A stretch of DNA of 64,000 nucleotides from Arthrobacter methylotrophus (GTDB taxonomy: Bacteria > Actinomycetota > Actinomycetes > Actinomycetales > Micrococcaceae), in contig NZ_BAABED010000001.1 in NCBI RefSeq assembly GCF_039539965.1, forward strand, positions 806,001-870,000, in the 5' to 3' direction. The notes under the pieces are model-generated. The model had not been told where the DNA came from and searched no databases. It saw nothing but the letters and a program-made list of their open reading frames with translations. The position numbers and the translations under genes are program-made. This document shows positions 43,288 to 51,960 of this stretch, piece by piece; the first letter of the stretch is position 1; each line of letters begins with the position of its first letter.

Positions 43288-43917
43288 CTATTGCAGGAAG
43301 ACCGCCCAGTAGCTGGCCGCGGCAAGAATCACCGTGGCCGCTACCCGGAACCATCCAACAGCCACGGCCACCACGGCGTCTTCCGCGCGGCCGGGCTCAA
43401 TGCGGCCCGACTCCACGAGGTTCTGCCAACGGGTGCGGACCAGGACCGCTGCGATTCCGGAGTCCGTGTTCTTGAGGTCTCCGGGACGAACGGAGCTGCC
43501 AGGACCATACGTGGAGCCCGGGAGCCCTTTCAGGTGCTCAGGGCGGGCATGGCGCCCGCCCCAGATGCCGGGGGCCGGCGCAGCCCACGCCGGATATTTC
43601 TTCCGCGGAGTTATCAGGGTGAGGGCGTAGCGGGTGTCCACGTGGACCAGGGCGTCCCACGGAACGTCGATGGTCCGGTAGGGATTCTCCAGTGTGACGT
43701 GGGTGTCCCGGACCACCACGGCCGGACGCCAGAAAAGCAACCAGCCAAGGAAAGCGACGAAGAGCAGCGGGATAGTGCCCGGAAGCGCACTTGGCCCGGC
43801 CACCACGAGCGTCACCAGCACGCCGAAGGTCGCAACTCCCCAGCAAATCCAGGCAAACAGCTTGCTGGTGCGGGCCTTGAAGATTTCGGCATTTCCAGCA
43901 TGTGGCTCTTGGCTCAT
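43288..43917 (-). CDS. PH-domain (bacterial) membrane protein
   Basis: 209 residues: two N-terminal helices (LFAWICWGVATFGVLVTLVV, PLLFVAFLGWLLFW), then a bPH-like beta domain (AVVVRDTHVTLENPYRTIDVPWDALVHVDTRYALTLITP), and a C-terminal helix. It is encoded on the opposite strand inside the first peptide-transporter cluster, between the permease and ATPase genes. Function unknown. The interruption implies the ATPase gene has its own promoter in the 79 bases upstream of 43997. Confidence 0.75.
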   Translation of the reverse strand: MSQEPHAGNAEIFKARTSKLFAWICWGVATFGVLVTLVVAGPSALPGTIPLLFVAFLGWLLFWRPAVVVRDTHVTLENPYRTIDVPWDALVHVDTRYALTLITPRKKYPAWAAPAPGIWGGRHARPEHLKGLPGSTYGPGSSVRPGDLKNTDSGIAAVLVRTRWQNLVESGRIEPGRAEDAVVAVAVGWFRVAATVILAAASYWAVFLQ

Positions 43918-43996
43918 GCCCCTAATAATTCAGGATTCCGGGCTACTTCACTAATCACCCCTTGGAGGGTGGCCCGGGTGGAAGGGAACACCCAAC

Positions 43997-45844
43997 ATGA
44001 CTGACAACGCCAGCCCCGAACCAGAGGCAACCCAACTCGAGACTGCCTCCGATAAGACTGTGCCGGGGAGCGTGGTGCTGGAAGTCCGCAATCTCAGTGT
44101 GGACTTCGGCGTGGAGAAAAAATGGGTCCCGGCCGCCATTGGACTGAATTATGAAGTCAGGGCAGGCGAGGTCCTTGCGATCGTCGGGGAATCCGGCTCT
44201 GGAAAGAGCGCCAGTTCCATGGCTTTGCTCGATTTGCTGCCAAGCAACAGCAGAGTCAGCGGGAGCGTGAAGCTCTCGGGCAAGGAGTTGCTTGGCGCCA
44301 AGTCGAGCGCCATTCGGGAAGTCCGCGGCAAGGACGTGGCGGTGATCTTCCAGGAGCCCATGACTGCCCTCAACCCCGTCTATACGGTGGGAGCACAGAT
44401 CGTGGAGACCATCCGGCTGCACAACGTCGTCTCCCCGGCCGAAGCCAAGGAACGGGCATTGCGCATGTTGGAGCTGGTGGAACTCCCGGACCCGGAAAAG
44501 GCCTTCAAGTCGTATCCCCACCAGCTTTCCGGCGGCCAGCGTCAGCGCGCCATGATCGCCCAATCGTTGTCCTGCGATCCGAAACTCCTCATCGCGGATG
44601 AACCCACCACTGCACTGGACGTGACAGTCCAAGCCGAGATCCTGGACCTGATGCGCCATCTGCGCAACAAACTGGACAGTGCCATCGTCCTCATCACGCA
44701 CGATATGGGCGTCGTGGCAGACCTCGCTGACCGCATAGCAGTCATGCGCAAGGGCGTCATTGTGGAGACGGGTACCGCGCAACAGATTTTCAGCAACCCG
44801 CAGCATGAGTACACCCAGGCGCTTCTGGCGGCCGTTCCGCACTTGGGACAGGGGGCAGAAAATGCCGACGTCGACGTGACCGCAGCTTTGGCTGCGGCAA
44901 CCAACACGGAACTGGAATCGGTTGAACACGACGAGCTGCTTCGTAGGGAACGGCAGAACCAGGCGGCTCTGAAGGCGGCGGCGGAAGAGGCTGCCAGGCC
45001 CAAGGGCGAGCCCGTGCTCGAGTTGATCGATGTAGCGATCGAGTACCCCAAACAAGGCCGGGTTCCCGCATTCCGCGCCGTTGAGGGGGCCAACTTGGTG
45101 ATCTACCCCGGCCAAGTGGTGGGCCTTGTGGGCGAGTCAGGATCCGGCAAAACGACCATTGGACGCGCCGCCGTCGGGCTCTTGCCTGTGGCCGCGGGCA
45201 GCATGCGGGTGGTAGGGCAGGACATTTCGGCCGCCAAGCGGAACGGGAAGCAACTGCACGAGGTCCGGCGCGATATCGGCATGGTCTTCCAGGATCCATC
45301 GTCGTCGCTGAACCCGCGCCTGCCTATCGGCGAAAGCATCGGCGAACCCATGTTCCTTGCCGGGGTCGCCAAGGGCCTTGATTTGCAGAAGCGGATTGAA
45401 ACCCTCCTGGACCAGGTGGAGCTGCCGCGAGGCTACCGGAACCGGTATCCGCATGAATTGTCAGGCGGACAGAAGCAGCGTGTGGGAATCGCCCGTGCAC
45501 TATCCCTCCAGCCCAAACTCATGGTGGCCGATGAGCCCACGTCGGCTCTGGACGTCTCGGTGCAGGCAAAGGTTTTGGAACTCTTCCAGAACCTGCAGAA
45601 GGAACTGGGGTTCGCGTGCCTTTTCGTCACGCACGACCTCGCCGTCGTTGACGTGCTCGCAGACCGGATCTGCGTGATGCAGCGGGGCCGGATCGTGGAG
45701 CAGGGTACGCGGGAGCAGATCCTTCGCAATCCACAGGAACCCTACACGCAGAGGCTGTTGGCCGCAGTGCCCCTCCCGGACCCCGAGAAGCAGCGCGAGC
45801 GCCGGGAACTGCGCGCCCAACTCATGGCGGCCGGCATCGAGTAG
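43997..45844 (+). CDS. Peptide ABC transporter ATPase, DppD-DppF fusion (system 1)
   Basis: 615 residues with two complete nucleotide-binding domains in one chain. Domain 1: Walker A GESGSGKSAS (about 72), LSGGQRQRAM, LIADEPTTALD. Domain 2 (from about 340): GESGSGKTTIG, LSGGQKQRVG, MVADEPTSALD, plus the oligopeptide-family C-terminal HEYTQ and EPYTQRLLAAVPLPDP segments. A Glu/Ala-rich linker joins them. A fused pair ensures 1:1 stoichiometry. It is separated from its permeases by the PH-domain gene; a hairpin with T-run ends the transcript. Confidence 0.92.
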   Translation: MTDNASPEPEATQLETASDKTVPGSVVLEVRNLSVDFGVEKKWVPAAIGLNYEVRAGEVLAIVGESGSGKSASSMALLDLLPSNSRVSGSVKLSGKELLGAKSSAIREVRGKDVAVIFQEPMTALNPVYTVGAQIVETIRLHNVVSPAEAKERALRMLELVELPDPEKAFKSYPHQLSGGQRQRAMIAQSLSCDPKLLIADEPTTALDVTVQAEILDLMRHLRNKLDSAIVLITHDMGVVADLADRIAVMRKGVIVETGTAQQIFSNPQHEYTQALLAAVPHLGQGAENADVDVTAALAAATNTELESVEHDELLRRERQNQAALKAAAEEAARPKGEPVLELIDVAIEYPKQGRVPAFRAVEGANLVIYPGQVVGLVGESGSGKTTIGRAAVGLLPVAAGSMRVVGQDISAAKRNGKQLHEVRRDIGMVFQDPSSSLNPRLPIGESIGEPMFLAGVAKGLDLQKRIETLLDQVELPRGYRNRYPHELSGGQKQRVGIARALSLQPKLMVADEPTSALDVSVQAKVLELFQNLQKELGFACLFVTHDLAVVDVLADRICVMQRGRIVEQGTREQILRNPQEPYTQRLLAAVPLPDPEKQRERRELRAQLMAAGIE

Positions 45845-45894
45845 CTATCCTCAGTATTGCCCGCGGCACAGACTGACCGTCGCGAACCGCAAAG

Positions 45895-45930
45895 GAGTCC
45901 CCGTGGCCATTGGCCGGCGGGGGCTCTTTT
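45895..45930 (+). terminator. Intrinsic terminator of peptide transporter system 1
   Basis: GAGTCCCCG (45895-45903) pairs with CGGGGGCTC (45918-45926, one G-T), enclosing GGCC-ATT-GGCC, and is followed by TTTT (45927-45930). Confidence 0.8.
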
Positions 45931-46049
45931 CGTGGTGGTCTGAGGCACTGGGGGTGTCTTTGTATGGCTTGGGTGCCCGAAAAAGCCCGGTATTCCGGGG
46001 TAGGGGCAGGATTAGGCATGGCGAGTTTAGCAAGGATTTACCAATTACG

Positions 46050-46089
46050 TGAAATGACTGCTTCATTTACCTGAAATGACTGCTTCATT
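46050..46089 (+). promoter_or_regulatory. Two 18-bp direct repeats upstream of peptide system 2
   Basis: TGAAATGACTGCTTCATT occurs at 46050-46067 and 46072-46089, identical, 22 bases apart (two helical turns). Each unit carries TGAA...TTCA dyad symmetry. They lie about 180 bases before the binding-protein start and are a good candidate for a regulator site. Confidence 0.65.
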
Positions 46090-46266
46090 ACTAAAACTGT
46101 CAAGTGCACACTTCGTTGATCATGCCAATGGGATTCCATATTTCGGACAAGGTGTGGTTAGGATTACACATCCATGTAGGCCGCGTCACAGGATAGTTCT
46201 GTGCCTGGCCCCGGGGGCAGCCATGAGTTGCCCCGAACCCATCCCCCTGAATCCATAGGAGGCGGA

Positions 46267-47949
46267 ATGCGTTTTTCGCGCACTTCCAAAGCTCTTGGCT
46301 TGCTGGCTGTAGCCGCACTTGCCCTTACCGGATGCGGCAGCGCCGGCTCCGGAAGCAGCGGCCAGGCCACTGCCGGCGATCCGAACAAAATCATCACCGC
46401 ATACAGCAATGAACCCCAGCACCCCCTCATGCCTTCCAACACCAACGAGGTGTACGGTGGCCGCGTCGTCGACCTCCTCTTCGAAGGCCTGACCACCTAC
46501 GACGCAAATGGCAAGTCCGTGAATGCCCTCGCGCAATCCATTGACACGAGCGATGGCCAGAACTACACCATCAAGGTAAAGAGCGGCGCCAAATTCACCA
46601 ATGGCGAGGCCGTGACGGCCAAGAGCTTCGTTGATGCCTGGAACTTCGCTGCCCTGAGCACCAACGCCCAGGCCAGCAGCAGCTTCTTCGAGTCGATCGA
46701 TGGCTACGACGCCGTCAGCGCGACCAAGAAGGTGACCGGCGCGGACGGTAAGTCCACTTCAACCCCCGCACCGACCGCCCAGACGATGTCAGGGCTGGTA
46801 CTGAAGGACGATTCGACCATCACGGTCAAGCTGGCCCAGCCGGAAGCCGACTGGCCGCAGCGCCTCGGTTACTCAGCATTCATGCCGCTTCCGTCCGACG
46901 CCCTGAAGGACCCGAAGGCATTCGGTGAAAACCCCATTGGCAACGGCCCGTACAAGATGGCCGCCAAGGGTGCTTGGCAGCACGACAGCCAGATCGCCCT
47001 CGTCAAGAACCCTGACTACCAGGGCAACCGTACGGCCAAGAACGGCGGCGTGACTTTCAAGTTCTACACCGACCCGGCTCCGGCTTACACGGACGTCCAG
47101 GCCAACAACCTTGACGTGACCGACGTCCTGCCGACGAACGCCCTGAAGACCTACACCACGGACTTCCCGGACCACAACCTGAACAAGGCTTACGCAGGCA
47201 ACGCAACCCTCAACATCCCGAACTACCTGCCTGAGTTCCAGGGAGCAGCCGGCCAGCTGCGTCGCCAGGCCATCTCCATGGCGATCAACCGCGATGAGAT
47301 CACCAAGGTCGTCTTCAACGGCACCCGTATCCCGGCGAAGGACTTCACGTCTCCCTCCATTGACGGCTACAACGCGAACGTGACCGGCTCCGACGTTCTG
47401 AAGTTCGACGCCGCAAAGGCCAAGGACCTGTGGGCCCAGGCAAACGCCATGAGCCCGTGGCCCGCCGGCAAGGTTCTTCAGCTCGCGTACAACACCGATG
47501 GTGGCAACAAGGAATGGATTGACGCCGTTGCCAACAACCTGAAGAACAACCTCGGCATCCAGGCAGAAGGCCAGCCGTTTGCCAAATTTGCCGAGATCCT
47601 GAACCTCCGCACGGCCAAGACCCTCCCGGGCTTCACCCGCGCCGGTTGGCAGGCAGACTACCCGTCGCTGTACAACTTCCTCGGCCCGCTGCTGAAGACC
47701 GGTGCCAGCGCCAACTACGAGGGTTACAGCAACCCTGAGTTCGACAAGCTGCTGACCGAGGGCCTGGCCTCCAAGTCCACGGACGACGCCAACAAGAAGT
47801 TCACCCAGGCACAGGAGATCCTCTTCAAGGATCTGCCGAACCTGCCCCTGTGGTACCAGGCGCGCCAGGCTGTATGGAGCCAGAACGTCAGCAACGTTGA
47901 CTCCGGCTGGAACGGCGTCCTGCTGTACTACAACATCACCGCAAAGTAG
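46267..47949 (+). CDS. Peptide ABC transporter substrate-binding lipoprotein (system 2)
   Basis: 560 residues, family 5 solute-binding protein. Signal MRFSRTSKALGLLAVAALALTGC, lipobox near 20-23. Mature domain: AKFTNGEAVTAKSFVDAWNF, ENPIGNGPYKMAAKG, AISMAINRDEITKVVF, and WQADYPSLYNFLGPLL near the C-terminus, a pattern seen in OppA-type oligopeptide-binding proteins. The signal peptide and ribosome site are nearly the same as in system 1, but the mature sequences are only distantly related. A hairpin follows the stop. Confidence 0.9.
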   Translation: MRFSRTSKALGLLAVAALALTGCGSAGSGSSGQATAGDPNKIITAYSNEPQHPLMPSNTNEVYGGRVVDLLFEGLTTYDANGKSVNALAQSIDTSDGQNYTIKVKSGAKFTNGEAVTAKSFVDAWNFAALSTNAQASSSFFESIDGYDAVSATKKVTGADGKSTSTPAPTAQTMSGLVLKDDSTITVKLAQPEADWPQRLGYSAFMPLPSDALKDPKAFGENPIGNGPYKMAAKGAWQHDSQIALVKNPDYQGNRTAKNGGVTFKFYTDPAPAYTDVQANNLDVTDVLPTNALKTYTTDFPDHNLNKAYAGNATLNIPNYLPEFQGAAGQLRRQAISMAINRDEITKVVFNGTRIPAKDFTSPSIDGYNANVTGSDVLKFDAAKAKDLWAQANAMSPWPAGKVLQLAYNTDGGNKEWIDAVANNLKNNLGIQAEGQPFAKFAEILNLRTAKTLPGFTRAGWQADYPSLYNFLGPLLKTGASANYEGYSNPEFDKLLTEGLASKSTDDANKKFTQAQEILFKDLPNLPLWYQARQAVWSQNVSNVDSGWNGVLLYYNITAK

Positions 47950-47979
47950 TCCTACTGGACTTGTTCCAAGCTCGTTAGC

Positions 47980-48014
47980 GCATGGGGGTCCGGCCACAAA
48001 CCGGGCCCCCATGC
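47980..48014 (+). terminator. Attenuator/terminator between binding protein and permeases (system 2)
   Basis: 14-bp arms 47980-47993 and 48001-48014 (one G-T pair) with a 7-nt loop, in the same place as the hairpin of system 1. Confidence 0.75.
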
Positions 48015-48082
48015 CTTGATTCAGCACGAAAGCTGTCCCTTATGAATCCCCATATTTTCAAGAGCGTCAAGGAACCGTTGCT

Positions 48083-49012
48083 GTGACCCAGTACATTCTC
48101 CGGCGTTTGCTGCAGGTCATTCCCGTGTTCCTGGGAACCACCCTGCTCGTGTACTTCATGGTCTTTGCCCTCCCGGGCGACCCCATCCGCGCCCTGTTCG
48201 GCGACCGACCGCCCAGCGAGTCCGTCATTGCCGCGCTGCGCCAGCAATACAACCTCGACCAGCCGTTCTGGGTCCAGTACGGACTGTTCCTCAAGAACCT
48301 CTTCACGTTCAACCTCGGCGTGGACTTCACCGGCCAGCCCATCGCCGCCACCCTTGGCCGCGTTTTCCCGGTTACCGCCATGCTCGCCGTCGAGGCCCTT
48401 GCCATCCAGGCCGTTTTCGGCGTGGCCTTCGGCCTGATCGCCGGCCTTCGCAAGGGAAAGATCTTCGACTCCACCGTCCTGATTGCCTCCCTCGTGGTCA
48501 TTGCCGTCCCGACGTTCGTCCTCGGCTTCGTGCTTCAGCTCGTCGTCGGTGTGCAGCTCGGCTGGGCCAAGCCGACCGTTGGAGCCAACGCGGACTGGGG
48601 CACCCTGATCCTTCCGGCCACAGTCCTTGGCCTCGTCTCCTTTGCCTACGTGCTGCGTTTGACCCGCGCCTCGGTCATTGAAAACATGAACGCCGACTAC
48701 GTCCGCACCGCAACCGCAAAAGGCCTCTCCCGTCCCCGCGTGGTCCTGGCCCACATCCTGCGCAACTCCATGATTCCCGTAGTCACCTACCTGGGCGCGA
48801 ACCTGGGTGGCTTGATGGGCGGCGCGATCGTCACCGAAGGCATTTTCAACGTGCCCGGCGTCGGCCAAAAGCTCTACCAAGCAGTAATCCGCAGCGAAGG
48901 CCCCACGGTCGTCGCCATTGTGAGCGTGCTGGTGCTGGTCTTCGTTGCCGCCAACCTGTTGGTCGACCTCCTGTACGCCTGGCTTGACCCGAGGATCCGT
49001 TATGAAAAGTAA
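48083..49012 (+). CDS. Peptide ABC transporter permease, DppB-type (system 2)
   Basis: 309 residues, the normal length, unlike the enlarged permease of system 1. YILRRLLQVIPVFLGTTLLVYFM, FALPGDPIRALFG, and EAA loop ADYVRTATAKGLSRPRVVLAHILRNSMIPV are typical. Start is GTG with AAGGA 9 bases upstream. The stop overlaps the next permease start by 11 bases. Confidence 0.92.
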   Translation: MTQYILRRLLQVIPVFLGTTLLVYFMVFALPGDPIRALFGDRPPSESVIAALRQQYNLDQPFWVQYGLFLKNLFTFNLGVDFTGQPIAATLGRVFPVTAMLAVEALAIQAVFGVAFGLIAGLRKGKIFDSTVLIASLVVIAVPTFVLGFVLQLVVGVQLGWAKPTVGANADWGTLILPATVLGLVSFAYVLRLTRASVIENMNADYVRTATAKGLSRPRVVLAHILRNSMIPVVTYLGANLGGLMGGAIVTEGIFNVPGVGQKLYQAVIRSEGPTVVAIVSVLVLVFVAANLLVDLLYAWLDPRIRYEK

Positions 49013-49952
49013 CCGTCAGATCGAGCACTATGTTGCCCCTGTCGACGAGACACCGCTGCTGGCGACCGATTCCCTCAAGGTCGACGCAGCACCCCTGAGC
49101 CTGTGGGCGGACGCCTGGCGGAAGCTCCGCCGTCGGCCGCTCTTCATCATCTCGGCGCTCATGATCCTGCTGCTCCTCGTCGTCGCGTTCTTCCCGGGCT
49201 TGTTCACCCAGACAGCTCCGAACGATAACTGCCAGCTGAGCGACTCCCTGGCAGGACCCTCGGCCGGCCATCCCCTGGGATTCACCTTCCAGGGCTGCGA
49301 CATCTACTCCCGTGTCATCCACGGCACACAGGCATCCTTGACCGTCGGCGTCGTCTCCGTCATCTTCGTCCTGATCATCGGGGTAACCCTGGGCGCGTTG
49401 GCAGGATTCTTCGGCGGCTGGGTCGACACCGTCATTGCCCGCATTGGTGACATCTTCTTCGCCTTGCCCTTGGTCCTCGGTGCGCTGGTGGTTACCCAGT
49501 TGCCCTTCTTCCGCGAGAACAAGAGCGTCTTCACGGTGGTCATGGTCATTGTGATGCTCGGCTGGCCGCAAATGGCCCGTATCACCCGCGGCGCCGTGAT
49601 CGAGGTCCGCAACGCCGATTTCGTGACCGCCGCCCGCTCGCTGGGTGTCTCCAAGATCGGCACCCTGGTCCGGCACGTGGTTCCCAACGCGCTCGCGCCG
49701 ATCATCGTCCTTGCCACCATGGAGCTTGGCGTCTTCATTGTGACCGAGGCAACGCTGTCCTTCCTTGGCATCGGCCTGCCCGGAAGCATCATGTCCTGGG
49801 GTAACGACATTTCCGCGGCAAAGGACACACTGCGCACCAACCCCGAAGTGCTGATGTTCCCCGCAACCGCACTGTCCATCACGGTCCTGAGCTTCATCAT
49901 GCTTGGTGACGCGCTGCGTGACGCCCTTGACCCCAAGAGCCGCAAGCGATGA
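49002..49952 (+). CDS. Peptide ABC transporter permease, DppC-type (system 2)
   Basis: 316 residues. Soluble N-terminus, first helix PLFIISALMILLLLVVAFFPGLF, then HPLGFTFQGCDIYSRVIHGTQASL, a DppC variant with a Cys in place of the usual Arg-rich context, and EAA loop ADFVTAARSLGVSKIGTLVRHVVPNALAP. The start ATG lies within the end of the previous gene. An ATG of the ATPase gene lies 12 bases after its stop. Confidence 0.9.
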   Translation: MKSNRQIEHYVAPVDETPLLATDSLKVDAAPLSLWADAWRKLRRRPLFIISALMILLLLVVAFFPGLFTQTAPNDNCQLSDSLAGPSAGHPLGFTFQGCDIYSRVIHGTQASLTVGVVSVIFVLIIGVTLGALAGFFGGWVDTVIARIGDIFFALPLVLGALVVTQLPFFRENKSVFTVVMVIVMLGWPQMARITRGAVIEVRNADFVTAARSLGVSKIGTLVRHVVPNALAPIIVLATMELGVFIVTEATLSFLGIGLPGSIMSWGNDISAAKDTLRTNPEVLMFPATALSITVLSFIMLGDALRDALDPKSRKR

Positions 49953-49963
49953 AGGAGGCAATC

Positions 49964-51676
49964 ATGACAACGTCCAACGTCACTATCAGCGAGGCTGAGA
50001 CGGAAGAGCGCCCACTCCTGGAAATCAGGGATCTCGCCATTTCCTTCCAGACGGCGAGCGGCGAATTCCAAGCCGTCAAGAACGCCCACCTGACCATCAT
50101 GCCCGGCGAGACAGTCGCCATTGTGGGGGAGTCCGGTTCGGGAAAGTCCACGACGGCGCTCGCCGCCATCGGGCTCCTGCCGGAGAACGGCAGGGTTTCC
50201 GGCGGCCAGATCCTCCTCGACGGCGAGGATATCTCCCACGCGACGGAACGGCGCATGATCGAGCTGCGCGGCAACACGATCGGCATGGTCCCGCAGGACC
50301 CGATGTCCAACCTCAACCCGGTCTGGAAGATCGGCTACCAGGTCCGCGAGACCCTGCGCGCCAACGGCAAGCCGAGTGGTCCCGCCGACGTCGCCCGCGT
50401 CCTGGGGGAAGCCGGCTTGCCGGACTCTGCGCGGCGCGCCAAGCAGTACCCGCACGAATTCTCCGGCGGCATGCGCCAGCGCGCCCTGATCGCGATCGGC
50501 CTGTCCTGCCAGCCGCGCCTCCTGATTGCCGATGAGCCGACGTCGGCCCTCGACGTGACGGTGCAGCGGCAGATCCTGGACCACCTCGAAACCATGACGG
50601 CGGAGCTCGGCACCGCGGTCCTCCTCATCACGCACGATCTCGGCCTGGCTGCCGAGCGCGCGGACAAAGTGGTGGTCATGTACCGGGGCAACGTAGTGGA
50701 GGCCGGTCCTTCGCTCGAATTGCTCCGCAACCCGCAACACCCATACACCCAGCGGCTGGTGGCATCGGCGCCGTCCCTCGCTTCCCGGAGGATCCAGGCC
50801 GCCAAGGCCGAAGGCATCCAGACGGAAGAACTCCTGGCGCCCACCGGGGCTGTAGTCGAAAAGGCGTTGCCGGAAGACGTCCTGAAGGTCGAGAACCTCA
50901 GCAAGGTCTTCAAGCTGCGCTCCGGCATGGGCAAGGCAACGGACTTCACCGCGGTGGACAACGTCTCGTTCAACGTCACGCGGGGAACGACGACGGCGAT
51001 CGTGGGGGAGTCGGGCTCCGGCAAGTCCACAGTGGCCCAGATGGTCCTCAACCTGCTCGCACCGACGTCGGGGCGGATCGTGTTCGACGGCGTGGACACC
51101 TCCACCTTGAACAGCCGGGAGATCTTCAAGTTCCGGCGCCGTGTCCAGCCGATCTTCCAGGACCCGTACGGCTCCCTCGACCCGATGTACAACATCTTCA
51201 GGACCATCGAGGAACCGCTCCGGACCCACAAGATCGGTGACAAGGCCAGCCGCGAGAAGAAGGTCCGGGAACTTCTGGACCAGGTAGCTTTGCCGCAGTC
51301 CACCATGCAGCGATACCCGAACGAGCTCTCGGGCGGACAGCGGCAACGCGTCGCGATTGCCCGGGCCTTGGCACTGGACCCTGAAGTGATCATCTGCGAC
51401 GAGGCGGTCTCCGCCCTGGACGTTTTGGTGCAGGCCCAGGTGTTGAACTTGCTGGCCGAGCTGCAGTCCAATCTTGGACTGACGTACCTGTTCATCACGC
51501 ACGACCTCGCCGTTGTGCGGCAGATCGCCGACCATGTCTGCGTGATGCAGAAGGGCAAGCTCGTGGAAACGGGCAGCACTGACGAGGTCTTCGATTCGCC
51601 GAAGCGGGACTACACCAAGGCCCTGCTTCACGCTATTCCAGGAGCGAGCCTGATGCTGCCGCCGGTGGTGGTCTGA
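49964..51676 (+). CDS. Peptide ABC transporter ATPase, DppD-DppF fusion (system 2)
   Basis: 570 residues, two nucleotide-binding domains. Domain 1: GESGSGKSTTA, FSGGMRQRAL, LIADEPTSALD. Domain 2: GESGSGKSTVA, LSGGQRQRVA and Walker B IICDEAVSALD. In the second domain the Walker B reads DEAVSALD, where the more usual Pro is Ala and Thr is Val; this occurs in some OppF-like subunits. AAGGAGG lies 5 bases before the ATG at 49964; an ATG at 49949 overlapping the permease stop is less likely. Terminator follows. Confidence 0.92.
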   Translation: MTTSNVTISEAETEERPLLEIRDLAISFQTASGEFQAVKNAHLTIMPGETVAIVGESGSGKSTTALAAIGLLPENGRVSGGQILLDGEDISHATERRMIELRGNTIGMVPQDPMSNLNPVWKIGYQVRETLRANGKPSGPADVARVLGEAGLPDSARRAKQYPHEFSGGMRQRALIAIGLSCQPRLLIADEPTSALDVTVQRQILDHLETMTAELGTAVLLITHDLGLAAERADKVVVMYRGNVVEAGPSLELLRNPQHPYTQRLVASAPSLASRRIQAAKAEGIQTEELLAPTGAVVEKALPEDVLKVENLSKVFKLRSGMGKATDFTAVDNVSFNVTRGTTTAIVGESGSGKSTVAQMVLNLLAPTSGRIVFDGVDTSTLNSREIFKFRRRVQPIFQDPYGSLDPMYNIFRTIEEPLRTHKIGDKASREKKVRELLDQVALPQSTMQRYPNELSGGQRQRVAIARALALDPEVIICDEAVSALDVLVQAQVLNLLAELQSNLGLTYLFITHDLAVVRQIADHVCVMQKGKLVETGSTDEVFDSPKRDYTKALLHAIPGASLMLPPVVV

Positions 51677-51719
51677 GCTGTTGGAGCAACCCTTCTCCAG
51701 CACTGATTGGGCAAGCTGA

Positions 51720-51760
51720 AGAGCCGGTGCAACTTCTCTCTGGGAAGTGGCACCGGCTCT
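51720..51760 (+). terminator. Intrinsic terminator of peptide transporter system 2
   Basis: Perfect 11-bp arms AGAGCCGGTGC (51720-51730) and complement (51750-51760), with inner ACTTC/GGAAGT pairing and TT after. Confidence 0.8.
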
Positions 51761-51960
51761 TTGCTGTTCTTCGAAGACACCTCGTGGTTGTGATGAAGGG
51801 CACAATTCGGCTGCTTGGGGGTCATTTTTAGGCCAATAAATACCACAGCGTTTAGACTCTAGGAAGGTGCCCTGTGTCAAAGGGGCTAATCCGTCGTGCG
51901 TTCCGGTTGGAAATGTCGCGATACAACAGCTGACTTCACCACTGAATCGAGCCATTACGC

